Of a stretch of 64,000 bases of DNA, positions 10,901 through 19,913 are shown piece after piece. The stretch covers positions 56,730,001 through 56,794,000 of the forward strand of contig OZ231127.1 in NCBI GenBank assembly GCA_965153355.1. Reading direction: 5' to 3'. The DNA is from Flaccisagitta enflata. Taxonomy: Eukaryota; Chaetognatha; Sagittoidea; Aphragmophora. The notes beneath the pieces are model-generated. The model was not told the origin of the DNA. It made no database searches and saw nothing but the letters and a program-made list of their open reading frames with translations. Each line of letters begins with the position of its first letter. Position 1 is the stretch's first letter. The translations under genes and the position numbers were made by a program.

Positions 10901-12181
10901 CCATCTGGTACTTACCCAAAATTTTTGAAGGAAAGGATCTACAACGCCCATGGACAGAAGGTGCCTTGGCAATCCCTCTTTTCCCAGCGAAAACACGATG
11001 AAATGATCGCCTTTTTTCATCGCCATCGCCGACAGCCGTTATCATACGCCGTCGACGGACTGTTGGAAGAGGAGGAGGAGGAGGAGGAGGAGGATGATTA
11101 TGCTTCTAGACCCGACGGCGAATACACCATTGTCGTCGACGATCTTCCGGCGACGCCGCCGGAAGTGACGCCCATCGCCGGCGCCATCGCGGCGATCCAC
11201 ACGTCGATTTGCGCCATATCTCTCGACGACGACGATTTGAATGCTGGAAGGGTGGAGGAGGACGATGATTCCCCGCCGGATAGTGACGTCATGGACAGTA
11301 TCACGCTGCCACGTTTTTCCGGAAGTCGTTTGGAGTTCGTGCGTCGCCTTCAAGCCGGCGACGATATCCTCGATCGTTGCCGAGACTTTTTGATGGGGAC
11401 GGCGCCGATTCCCAACAAGGCTGAGGCTTTGTTATTGCCGGCGCCGCTGCAGGACTTCTTACGCCATCGTTCACTTTTCCGACTGACAGACCAAAACATC
11501 ATAATCAGATTTTGGTTAAATCCGTTGGGTATCGTTGACCCACTTATTGTGGTGGGATCTAATGAATTTTTGAAGCTTGTCGGCGAAACTCATTCATTCA
11601 ACTCACCATCATCATCCGGTCACATTGGTCAAAGAAAGACCATGGATTCTCTCAAAAGACAGTACTATGCTTTCAACATGAGGCGGGTGATCAATTCTTA
11701 CGTCCGTGCATGTTCGGCATGTGTGTTAAACAATCATCCCACCTGTAGAAAGGAAGACGATGGCAACAAAATCGCGACTGAGCCTTTATCGACCGTTGAA
11801 GTGGACGTGTGTGGCCCGTGGAACAATTTCAAGACCACTTCCGGCCGAACGCCGTCATACTTTGTCGCGATTGACGCGGCGTCTCGATTTGCGTTCACGT
11901 CAACGATATATTCGACCTCTGACGCCGAAATTCTTCGTTGTTTTCTCGATATGCGTCGCCACTTCTCCGGACTACCTTCAAAAATACAATGCGATAACGG
12001 ATTGCTGAAAGAAAACTCACGCGCAAAACAATTTCTGATTTCGCATCATGTTTCAATCACACATGGACACGCGTACGTCAGCAGATCACAATCTCGTGCT
12101 GAAAAAACTATCGGCACTATTTCTCGTCTCATCGTCAAATACAGTACTGAGTGTCCAAAAATCGCTTTTCCCCGTCTTTAG
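7901..12181 (+). CDS. pol: Pol: protease, reverse transcriptase, RNase H, integrase (truncated by frameshift)
   Basis: Open in the gag frame from just after the UGA. Counting residues from 7940: aspartic protease with D73-S-G and a downstream IIGNDIL motif; RT with the catalytic FIDD at 704-707; RNase H with WTDAS (D858) and a later VVVDSS motif; integrase with a His/Cys zinc-binding region (GHIGQRKT ... CSAC) and the triad D1289, D1352, E1388. The last two are 35 residues apart, a DD35E arrangement. A Thr-Asn-Gln-Pro repeat near 9010-9120 comes from a short DNA tandem repeat. The frame stops at TAG 12179-12181, shortly after the triad, and the integrase tail continues in another frame. Catalytic residues look intact. 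Confidence 0.9.
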   Translation, partial: RRSNLHAQSAKFKVETISNSEEVGEVEVTEEEEGGEKVGVDNSNSNHHSSSNCPTLNISSSTKIGGKKYFVTACLPNSKLFTAFCDSGADVSAVSPKMVTGLPLIELEEPLMVKGFDGNRTTAITHKVELELNFHPGGLKDYFYVCDVPHAIIGNDILQNDEHHLSLETGKKFFHIGSDIIFTKSSPFLSISEYKRRRLSSVSSYRRAYKHHCHGQNWVRLLQDYRLEPNSITIVEGYVDNYFADAQSFLSLYDGSYLNAADCGHIYIPSLSFPDGREKASNGHDTPLLIPVANNLTEAKTMSTLTILGEMVRHSTDSQQYDAECYDLRELLEEIERRELVSGEDMTCKYGITSPYDVCNIDTDEFSNVNNPTTPTNQPNQPTTPTNQPNQPTTPTNHPNQPTTLPTNQNFTPAFSSDINHPQYTPPSSPVPFSSLVGKNKVSDDILDRCRRDGIDFDLQLDDKNGPDVEMEILEDIDIEAERKKADDCPYWKDKDSFFSEFNFKDLAQEHLDPLKELLFSFRHIFDSSDPAQFRQGINMKPIEIKLEPGMTPKKHKLRRLSDEKIRHLKIHLKTLLDQGVIAELDSSADVYASPLHLVVEQRFVSSRNAVVEKSRVTADQRQLNACLADSSFPLPNCNEYREKVGKMGYTTFSNFDCSSFFHQFPVSKESSKLLGIHAINKIYCYLRLSQGLKLSPPIVQNFISKAMRCHERVFPFIDDCSVASENVQQHLYEDLPKFFALCSYYRILLKPSKADMVRKSTRVLGFQIGESQLSISKEKEVKISDLKFPVTKDECIARLAFLQYFNGVAPKLSEHLAPLRRLTKLKVRYTPTDLHREAFDKAIAHLQDKKVNVIRLPSSDPSDQFVLWTDASSNSISCLLTQYMLPPSSAPDNDGKRRLYVVGCFSSVIKDSWLNFPIWLLELISLYEATRKFRHLLSAKAFWVVVDSSTVANWASLEGIPKDLARKILHIQKFQANIVFVESRLQAADPFSRLESLPAPSGTYPKFLKERIYNAHGQKVPWQSLFSQRKHDEMIAFFHRHRRQPLSYAVDGLLEEEEEEEEEDDYASRPDGEYTIVVDDLPATPPEVTPIAGAIAAIHTSICAISLDDDDLNAGRVEEDDDSPPDSDVMDSITLPRFSGSRLEFVRRLQAGDDILDRCRDFLMGTAPIPNKAEALLLPAPLQDFLRHRSLFRLTDQNIIIRFWLNPLGIVDPLIVVGSNEFLKLVGETHSFNSPSSSGHIGQRKTMDSLKRQYYAFNMRRVINSYVRACSACVLNNHPTCRKEDDGNKIATEPLSTVEVDVCGPWNNFKTTSGRTPSYFVAIDAASRFAFTSTIYSTSDAEILRCFLDMRRHFSGLPSKIQCDNGLLKENSRAKQFLISHHVSITHGHAYVSRSQSRAEKTIGTISRLIVKYSTECPKIAFPRL

Positions 12182-12852
12182 AGGAATCCACACTCACCTA
12201 TAACGCATCTCCATGTGACGCTCTCCCCATGAATCTTTCCCCACGTGATCTCTTCTATGTGCGTCCTCCAACTTCGTTTCTTCGTTCTGCATCCGACGAG
12301 GTCGTCGACGGCGTCTCCAAATCGCTCGTCGACTGCGTCGCTGCTGCACGTGCCGCCGGCGCCGCGTCTCTCCAAAACGACGTGGCTGCGTTCATCCGGC
12401 GACAGAAGAGACGATCTCCGACGAACTACACGCGCCGCCTCAAAAGCGGTGATTGCGTCTTAAAGAAACGCTCTGTGTGGCCTGTCGGGACGCCGAAGAA
12501 ATACGGCCACAGAGTGGTTGTGGACGGATTTGTGGTGGAAGAACGAGTCGCCACAAATGCATTTAAGGTTCGAAGTGTCGTGACGGATGAACATCAAATT
12601 CTCCCAGGTGACGTGTTGATCAAAACTAAACTCACTGAAGATGAGTTACGTCGCCTCGTGGACTCAATGAATGTAAGTTTGGAACTGAGTGAGCCAGAGA
12701 TTGAGCCAGCTTTAACGCGATCTCGTGCCAGGGCATTGAATAATGACGCCTCGGTGAATTCCGTCGAAAAACTTTTCATCCATCATAGTGGAAAAAACAA
12801 TTATAGTCTCGATTCACTTGTTGATTTTGGAATCTCAAATTTGTGGGTTTAG
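12151..12852 (+). pseudogene. Integrase C-terminal part, displaced by -1 frameshift
   Basis: About 230 codons continuing the integrase in the frame one base back from pol. It contains a MNLSPRDLFYVRPP segment where Ty3/Gypsy integrases have their PFEL-type motif, then a basic RRQKRRSP stretch and a KSGDCVLKKR beta-strand-like region typical of the C-terminal domain. The overlap with pol (about 12151-12181) contains an AAAAA run. One missing base, from mutation or assembly error, explains it best. The apparent internal Met is not a likely real start. Confidence 0.75.
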
Positions 12853-13008
12853 TCTATTTTTCCGTATGATGATCAATTTTGAGTTTATAGGAAAGATGAT
12901 TTTTTTTTATTTTTTTTTGTTTTTTTGTATTTTTTTTTAAGAAGTACAAAGTAGAAAGAAAATGAATAACCATGATCATTTTACCATAAACTCGGATTAC
13001 CCCTAATT
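12853..13008. other. Junction between pol end and antisense gene end
   Basis: T-rich. TTTATT at about 12906-12911 reads AATAAA on the minus strand and could serve as the polyadenylation signal of the antisense gene. Confidence 0.5.
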
Positions 13009-15453
13009 TTATATCCACACACTTCTTGCGGGCGCATCATATTGGCCTCCATTTTGACCGCATTCTCGCATCTCTATCATTTCATCATCTGTGAAATTGC
13101 GCGGGATACCGTTGCGGGGTGGAAGTGGTGGCGGTGCCCTGTGACCTCTGTTCCTTATCCTTTCCATCATCATTGAGAGGAAATCTTGGCCATGGCTCAG
13201 CAGGCGACGAGCCAGGACAGGATTTTTTATCCCTATGATGATGCAAATGATTAGCAGGACAGCGGCCCCAGCACAACCAACCACCTCTTCCAACCACCAA
13301 GGGTACCCATGGTTATCATGGGCCTGCTCCGTTGGTGCATTCTCGGTCGCTGAGGGAGAATGACTCCAATAGGACTCATTATAACTCATTTTTGCACGTA
13401 ATTTCACAGCAAGTGTGCAGATATAAATTACCTATAGACGGAACAGCGACCACCCACCTTCAAATTTCTAAAAGAAAAAGATTTTTAAACACTCAAACCC
13501 CCGAGAGAAACGAAACAAAAGGTGGAAACTAAAATATTAAAAATGATAAAAACTTGCTTTTGCTGTAAAGAAATGATTAATCGAGTTATGTCATGTACAG
13601 AATTCTTTTATTTGCGATAATTCATTATACGCGGGTACAGTCTCACAAAAACTCTATCTGACTGTATCTACAATTTAATTGCCTTCTGTCTAAGTGTCTC
13701 GGTCTCTCACAAACAATTTTCATGACTGGAACACTTTATTGTACATATTCGTTATTAACGAGTCTCTTATTCGCGGCGATTCGTTATATCAGTTTCTCAC
13801 TGTATTCTAGTTTTTCTCTTTTTAACGTTCTAAAGTTGCCCTCACTCACTGTACGTCTTTAGCGAAGCGCGCGCCGATCCTTTTTCTCTCCATTCCTCAA
13901 TTGTCCAATTTCGTTGAAGCGCGCCTTTTGTTTCCATCCGATCCGGATCCTTCTCCACTTTCGCCTTATTGCGCAAAACGTCGATTTTGCGCCCATTTTG
14001 CGCATAAGTCGCGGGCCTTTTGTTTCCGTCTAAACTCGATTCCTCCCATCGTCTCGATCGTCGTCGTCGTTTCTGTCGCGTCGAGGGCCTGGGAATAAAA
14101 TGTAGTACACATTTTTTTTAAGCGGTGGTCGCTGGATATTTGCGTTAGCTCTCTCTCTCCTCTCTCTCTCCCTCTCTCCCTCCCCTCTCTTCCTCTCTCT
14201 CTTCCCCTCTTTCCCCCCTCTCTTCCTCTCTCTCTCTCCTCTCTTTCTTTCCTCTCTCTCTCCCTCTCTCTCTCCTCTCTCTCTTCCTCTCTCTCTCCCC
14301 CTCTCTCTCCCTCTCTTTCTCCCTCTCTCTCCCCCATTTTCATCTCAACTTTTGGTTGAATTTTTCAACGCTTTCTCTAAATATTATCCATTTTAGTTCC
14401 GTTTTCATTTTCTCACGAACTAAAAAATATTAACCACTGTTTCCCGGCCGGAAATATTTACTCATGTTCTATTTTGTCAATGACAAAAATATTATTCTGC
14501 ACACTTTTTTTCCAAAAATATTACTCAACAATATTAACCGTATTCACAAATATTATACTATAGTTACATCCGGATCCCCTTTTTGCGCATTTTTCCCCAA
14601 AAATACCCCATCCCCAAAATCCCCAATCCCACTCTGCTTTGCGGAAGTCAAAAATCAAGAAAGGGTGCGTTCTTTCGCCTCTGGCACGTTCACACTGAGT
14701 TCACTTACTGACATAATGGTAGACTTTGTGTCGGTCTTCTTCTTCTTCTTCTCTTTCCTTCGAGGTCGCTTGTTTCTTACATCGTAATAGTCCTTGGATG
14801 ATAACCGCCACGACGTTGGTGATGGTGATGCCGATGACCGCCCATGATTGGGATTCCAGCTGATCTGTCTGTTCGTCGATTTGGTTGTACTCCTTTCCGC
14901 ACATTAAGGGCGATAGGACCAGATCGCTCCTCTCGAGGCATCGTGAGATGTGGAGCACGTCTTTTCCATTTTTGCCTTTGATGGGGCTAGGACTGATGAT
15001 GATAAGACACGTTTTGCCATACTCTGTTGGTAGAGAAGATACAAAAATTTAAATTAAATTTCGGAAGTTAGTGTGAACGTTGTCGCTCCCCTCGGTGACT
15101 GTGGCGCCGATCAGATTAAATAATGCATAAAATTTTCTCACCGTATCCAAAATCACGTATGACGGCTTGTTTTGAATCAAGTTGGCAATCGGGCTTTTCT
15201 GGACGCGTGCTCAACCATTGCACGATGCGTTGATTGAAATCGCCATTGCTTTCTCCGTCTCGTTGTTGCGGGGCTGTGAACAAAATTTTTTGCGTTTACC
15301 TTGAATTTTCTTCTTTTCAGCGAAGAAGGAAAGTTAGGGTAGGGTTGGTTAACGAATCTGCTGAATTGGTTTTCTCACCTCTGATTGGTCCGCTACGCTC
15401 CCCGGGAGGAGGAGGACGGAGAGAACGAAGAAGAGGAGGGGGTGGTATCTCAT
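13009..15453 (-). CDS. Antisense spliced membrane-protein gene inside the retrotransposon
   Basis: Predicted five-exon gene: 15453-15379, 15312-15300 (13 nt), 15273-15142, 15023-14709, 13349-13009. All junctions are GT-AG, phases agree, and coding length is 876 nt (291 residues plus stop). Exon 1 encodes a signal peptide with a likely cut after GSVA. The ectodomain (about 22-133) has four Cys (59, 79, 102, 115). A first membrane segment lies at about 134-153, followed by a Lys/Glu-rich stretch; a second at about 201-219, then a cytoplasmic-type tail with APPPLPPR. The context DFGYEYGKTC faintly resembles the ectodomain of Na,K-ATPase beta subunits, but the domain order differs. It could be an env-like or captured host gene. 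No transcript evidence is available. Confidence 0.6.
14152..14335 (+). repeat. CT-rich low-complexity tract
   Basis: Interrupted CTCTCTC/CCCTCTC repeats in the long last intron of the antisense gene. Confidence 0.9.
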
Positions 15454-16006
15454 TTTCACGATTTGTCTGTTGTTCTCTTGTCTTCCACTCGAGGTGATTG
15501 TAACTTGTTTGTCAGTATCTTGTCAGTATCTTGTCAGTACTTGTCACTTTCATTACCACAACACGCACTTTGTTGATTTGAGTGGTCGAGGTGTTGAGGA
15601 AAGGTGAAGTGTTGATTTTTGCTTTCGGAGCGCAGAGTCCAATTTCTTGTACAGAATTTTGCGATTATGATTTTGATTTTGTCCTTTAACTTTCCGTCGG
15701 CGATTGTTATTGTTTTTCATAATGCGGAATGATTGTACTTCAATTTTCGGCGTGCCTCGAATGGAATGAATGACTGTGAATGTTTAACTCACGTGTTCTT
15801 TCGATTGAATGGTATGTTGAGAATTGTGTTCTTATGTTAGGTATGTTTGAATGAATGGTGGTTTTTCATCTCCGTAACACCTGGAGATTTTCCACATATC
15901 AAAAATTTTTTTTGATTTTTTTTAGATCCGTTCTTTTCTAAATTTTTTCTAAGAATTTAGTTTTTAAACGTATCAATATTAGACGGGGTCCGAGCTTTTG
16001 TTTTTT
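15454..16006. other. Region upstream of the antisense gene
   Basis: No plus-strand coding potential. It would hold the promoter and 5' UTR of the minus-strand gene; tandem TATCTTGTCAG units lie at about 15510-15540. No certain core promoter can be named. Confidence 0.4.
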
Positions 16007-16050
16007 AGAGATTATCTTCACCTATCCTAAATAGATTGAAGATGATCTCT
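16007..16050. other. Hairpin immediately before the 3' LTR
   Basis: AGAGATTATCTTCA (16007-16020) is complementary, with one mismatch, to TGAAGATGATCTCT (16037-16050). It lies where a polypurine tract is expected; only a short AGGTAGTGAAGG purine run follows. Confidence 0.6.
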
Positions 16051-16065
16051 AGGTAGTGAAGGCCG

Positions 16066-16300
16066 AGTCGTGAACCGACCGGTTCTGACCTTTGATTATT
16101 ATCAAATTCTCTCTGCCTCTCGCTTTTTGCATTGCTCGACGGCGATCCAATTTTCTCTGGAGTCTGGAATAAAGCCTCTTTCTTTTAGCTCAATTTCTCT
16201 CTCTTTCTCTCTCAATTAATGATAATTAAGAAGCTCAGAAATTGATTAAGGACAGATCTTTAGCCAGAACGGATGATCATCATCCCGATGATTCGTTACT
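16066..16300 (+). repeat. 3' LTR (235 bp)
   Basis: Same as 4145-4382 apart from a 3-base deletion near 16290. AATAAA at 16168-16173. Confidence 0.92.
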
Positions 16301-16304
16301 ATAG
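16301..16304. other. Target site duplication ATAG (right)
   Basis: Matches 4141-4144. The flanking host sequence then continues the foldback arm. Confidence 0.85.
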
Positions 16305-16640
16305 TATCTGACATAATTTTTTACAAGGAATCTGAATCTGGCATCAGATTTGAGGAAAAATGATTTTGAAATTTTGGCCCCCTTAAGGATGAACCATTTT
16401 TCAGGTGCAATATGATGAATGTTTAAAAACGGCTATAGACCTGAAATTTTTAGAATATATTAGTTACATCAAAATAAAAAAATCTAGGCCCTCCTCTGGG
16501 TCCCCGCATGAAAAAAAGTGTATTCTCCTCAGCGTAGCCCGGGGGGGGGGGGGATGAACAAACACACAAACGGACAAATGAACAAAAGTCCCCTGTGTTC
16601 TATAAGACTTTGTCTCCTTCGGGGCCGCTGCCCAAAAGGG
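16305..16640. repeat. Right arm of the R-type foldback element
   Basis: Reverse complement of about 3377-4010, with shared runs such as GTGTATTCTCCTCAGCGTA. It ends in the family terminus TCGGGGCCGCTGCCC (about 16618-16634). This arm lacks the minisatellite of the left arm and has a G run at 16540-16552. Confidence 0.8.
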
Positions 16641-17200
16641 AAAGAAGGGAACTTTTATTAAGACATTCTATTTCCTTCTTTTCTGCCTTTTCATTCCATA
16701 CTGCCTTTCTCTTCCTTAAAACCTTTCCCCATTGTTTTTTGCTTTTTTTCTTCCTTCCTTCCATTTCTCCCTTCCTCTCTTCCTGCCTGCCTTCCTTCCT
16801 TCCTTTCTTCCTTCCATTCCTTCTTTCTTTCCTTTCATCTTTTCTTTCTTCCATTTCTTCCTTCTTTCCTCCCTGCCTTCTTTCTATTCCTACCTTCCAT
16901 CCTTTATTCCTTCCTTCCATTTCTCATTTCCTTTCCTCCTTTTTTGACAACCATTTCTTTTCTTTACTTCCTGCCAATGTTCCAGTTCCCCCTGTTTGCT
17001 TTTTTTTTTTTTTTTTGCTTCCTTTTCTTTCTTCATTTTTTTTTTCTTTATCCTTTTTTTCTTTCTTTCTTTTTCTTTCCCTTTTTTTTCTTCCTTTATT
17101 CCTTTCTTCCTTTCTTCCTTTTTCTTTTTTTCTTCTTTCCCTTTTCCTCTTTCTTTTTCTTTCCCTTCCTTTTTTCCCTTCCTTCCTTCCCTTCCTGCTG
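16641..17200 (+). repeat. TTCC/TTTC pyrimidine-rich tract
   Basis: About 550 bases of degenerate TTCCTTCC and TTTC repeats, the complement in character of the purine tract at 3040-3300 on the far side of the foldback. The long Phe/Leu/Ser frames are artefacts. Confidence 0.9.
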
Positions 17201-17529
17201 GCCTAGCTAGCTTCCTGCGAACGCCGCTCGCGCGCTCGGCTACTTTGCCGAGCCCTGCAACCAAGCGTCCAGAACTACAAATGCAAGGTTCATCCCGTAA
17301 TGTCCTTGTGTAGGGGAGCAAAAAGTTCAGGGATCTAGGGACATGCAAGCCATTTTCAAGCCCGACAGCAACTTCAAGCCCGACGTAATAAATCTATGTT
17401 TTGCACCTTTACGTAACTTAGGTTTTATTCCATTTATTCCATTTATTTATTTTACCTTGCCTTTTTTTCTTGCTCAAGCTTGCTCTTTGAAATAAAAAAA
17501 AACTTTCCCTCTTACATTCTCTCATTTTT
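17201..17529. other. Spacer with a hAT-like end fragment
   Basis: TTTGCCGAGCCCTG at about 17244-17257 is the complement of the CAGGGCTCGGCAAA end seen at 2316. Nothing else is recognised. Confidence 0.35.
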
Positions 17530-17646
17530 AGGTGCGACTAAGCACCTCTATAACTGGCTGTGTCTGTCGGTCTGTCTGTTGGTCGGGTAACGCATTCGTT
17601 CGACGATCCACACGTCGCACCTTATTGGCCTACTTGGCCTTGTTTC
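17530..17646 (+). mobile_element. H-family element, GGTGCGAC class
   Basis: Hairpin AGGTGCGACTAAGCACCT (17530-17547). The distal motif GTCGCACCT (17614-17622) is perfectly complementary to its first nine bases. It ends TTGGCCTACTTGGCCTTGTTT. A short (117 bp), intact copy. Confidence 0.8.
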
Positions 17647-17876
17647 TTCTTTTTCTTTGTTCTTCTCTTATTCTTTCCTTCTTTTAAATTTTTTTACTGG
17701 ATCCTTAGCCTGACGGACTTCCCAGCCCAACAGACAGGGCCGTCCATGGAAGGCCTTGATTTGACTTATCCTACACCGATGGTAATGTCAAATCACCGGA
17801 AAGACGGAAGGACAAAGTCTCGATAAGAGACGAGGCGGCAGACGGATAACCACTGAATGTCCTTCCTAAATTCTTA

Positions 17877-18314
17877 CAGTACCATAGGAGCAATGAGAAC
17901 CTCAGACGGAGGGTCATTTCCTGCTTCACTATTCTAATGAAGTAGCTTCAAGTATGGTTTTTTTGAAAGTTGATGAGCAAGAACTTTGAGTGAATATAGT
18001 TTTATTCCTCTAGCTCTAACTGTTGACCAAAAAGCAAAAAAGTGCAGCACCACTCGGGATTTGAACCTGTGACACTGAAGAGAGAGAATTAATTTTCTTT
18101 AATTCATCACTCTATCAACAGAGCTGTCACGTCACATGCAAGTTAAAGATATCAATTGGCGGTTTTCCTATGAATCACTTGGTTTGGAATTTTGTGTTCA
18201 CTCAACACCTTGGACTATCAACTTTCAGAAAAACCAAAGCTTTAGGTTATTCTTTTAAACAGTTAGAATATAGAGGGCCCTCTTACTACTGCTCTTATTG
18301 TTCCCATCGTACTG
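17877..18314 (+). mobile_element. TA-flanked MITE with tRNA-like core, copy 1
   Basis: 438 bp bounded by CAGTACCATAGGAGCAATGAGA and its inexact complement ending CGTACTG, with TA on each side (17875-17876, 18315-18316). CAGT ends plus TA duplication indicate a Tc1/mariner-type non-autonomous element. About 88 percent similar by eye to 40440-40881, same orientation. No coding capacity. Confidence 0.85.
18040..18135 (-). other. tRNA-like sequence inside MITE copy 1
   Basis: On the minus strand GACAGCTCTGTTGATAGAGT resembles a tRNA D-arm (A box) and GGTTCAAATCCCG a T-arm (B box), about 50 bases apart with a long variable-arm-like insert. The anticodon stem is poor, so it is called tRNA-derived and not a functional tRNA. 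Confidence 0.5.
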
Positions 18315-18316
18315 TA

Positions 18317-19700
18317 CCTTCTTCCCAATTTGTTTTCCCTCTTTCGCGTTTTTAATCTTTTCTCGTGAGCTTAGATTTGTTTGGGGCCACAAATCAAAAC
18401 CGGTTTTTGAAAGGTAAGGACATCAGACATGCATTTCTATAAGTGCAGAAGCTTAGGATGTTGTTGTGAGTAGCTGAAAAATAAGATATATGCACATTAT
18501 ATTATAAATTAGTAAATCTATTAGTTGGTCCATAGGATAGTCCATTGCATTGTCTGTTTGATTGTTAGAATCTGCAATAACTTCCTTTTTTTTTGCATTT
18601 AGTATTAGTTTTATTTGGTTTTTGTGTGTGTGTATTTGGTTTGTTTTTCCATTTCCATTACTCTTGCTCAGTCATGAAGAAATGAAAGTATGTAAGCGGC
18701 CAGGTACAGTGATAACAAAAGCAAAAAACCATCTATGCAGGGGAAGTGATGCAAAAAACGTCAGCCAATGCCAAAAAAGTTTTTTCTGACAGACAAGCAG
18801 TTAAAAAAGTCAACTGACCCACCAATATAGTGGGTTGTGGCGTAGCGTTGGCTGCGTTGCGCGTGACAAAAACTAACACACAATTAATAAACAACCAACC
18901 GACAAAGCAATGTTTATCAATCTATTCAAAATACATTTTTAAGCGCTAACAGCCCAACGCGATGGTGCATCCGCGGTACTTATCTTCGGCAGCGTCAGGA
19001 AAATTCAGGTGGAAGCTGCGAGAAAAAAAAATCCGCTTCTCAAGGAAGTTCGACCCAATGGAAATAACTTGAGAATGATTAAGACGAAGATGGATCGAGA
19101 ACTGATCGAGAAGCAGCTGTAGGGCAGCCACAGAGCTGCAGCTTTGAAGAGGGAGAGAAAGGGAAACATGATTCCAGGGAAATCGCAAAACAATTGATAT
19201 CCTCAAATATGACAAGATATCAAAACTAGGCAAACTTAATTGCAACTAACCTAAGCATATCCTTGTTGAATCTGACCTCCATACATATTCGTTTTCAATG
19301 TTCACCCAATGAATTTTGCATTTGCTGTGTCTTTTTCTCGGTTCCACCCCGTAACACCAGTTCAGCAATTATTACATCTGCGACATTTTAAGTTATATTT
19401 TAAAAAAATACATCATATTTGATTGACCCAATTAAATGACATTTTTGCTGAACAGCTTACATCTGTGCTAAAACAGTTAAAAACTCTTTGATTGAACCAA
19501 CTAGAACTGTAGAAGTTTATACTTTTCAAGGCTTAATTTATTGTTGCAGTTGCGATAATTGTTGGACAGCTGTTAAATTGGCATACGCTTCTTTTATTTT
19601 CACTGGAAATACCAAGTATTCCCGTCTATCCTCGAATGACGCAAAATGGAGAGAAACAAATGTGAATAATATGATAACAGAATACTGGATATCGTAGAAT
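18317..19700. other. Non-coding stretch, nothing firm
   Basis: About 1.4 kb with no recognised repeat family. Short frames near 18946-19245 show no recognisable domain. A GCGTAGCGTTGGCTGCGTTG segment at about 18840 is weakly H-like. Confidence 0.4.
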
Positions 19701-19789
19701 TAGAATTTGTCTATTCCTTTTTTTTTTTTGTCAACTTTTTTGGATCGAGAAAAGAAAAAAAATATATATAATGGAAAATGAAAAGTGGG

Positions 19790-19790
19790 A

Positions 19791-19849
<59 letters not shown>

Positions 19850-19850
19850 T
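19790..19850 (+). repeat. (GAAA)n microsatellite
   Basis: About 14 GAAA units, with AAAGAA-rich flanks to 19920. Confidence 0.95.
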
Positions 19851-19913
19851 AAGAATAAAGTAAAGAAAGAAGAAAGAAGAAAGGAAAGAAAAAAAGAAAA
19901 AAACGGAGAAAGA

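Larger units (their letters stand above)
4145..16300 (+). mobile_element. Complete LTR retrotransposon, divergent Ty3/Gypsy-type
   Basis: A 12,156 bp element bounded by near-identical LTRs and a 4 bp duplication. The order is LTR, primer site, gag (4916-7900), in-frame UGA, pol (protease, RT, RNase H, integrase; to 12181), frameshifted integrase tail (to 12852), a 3.2 kb region with an antisense spliced gene (13009-15453), and LTR. Protease-RT-RNase H-integrase order is that of Ty3/Gypsy and BEL elements. The RT is divergent, with FIDD instead of YXDD and no standard FGL-NAP motif. The LTRs differ by one 3 bp indel, so insertion is recent, but the integrase frameshift suggests this copy is not fully autonomous. 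Confidence 0.9.

Noticed and set aside
12151-12185. Programmed -1 frameshift in integrase
   Set aside because: No canonical X XXY YYZ slippery heptamer in the right frame, and the position inside the integrase is atypical; a mutation or assembly error is simpler.
16595-17348. Several long Phe/Leu/Ser or Lys/Glu frames
   Set aside because: Pyrimidine-rich simple repeat open in many frames at once.
18946-19245. 99-codon minus-strand frame
   Set aside because: No recognisable domain, no splice or start support, and no paralogue in the window.
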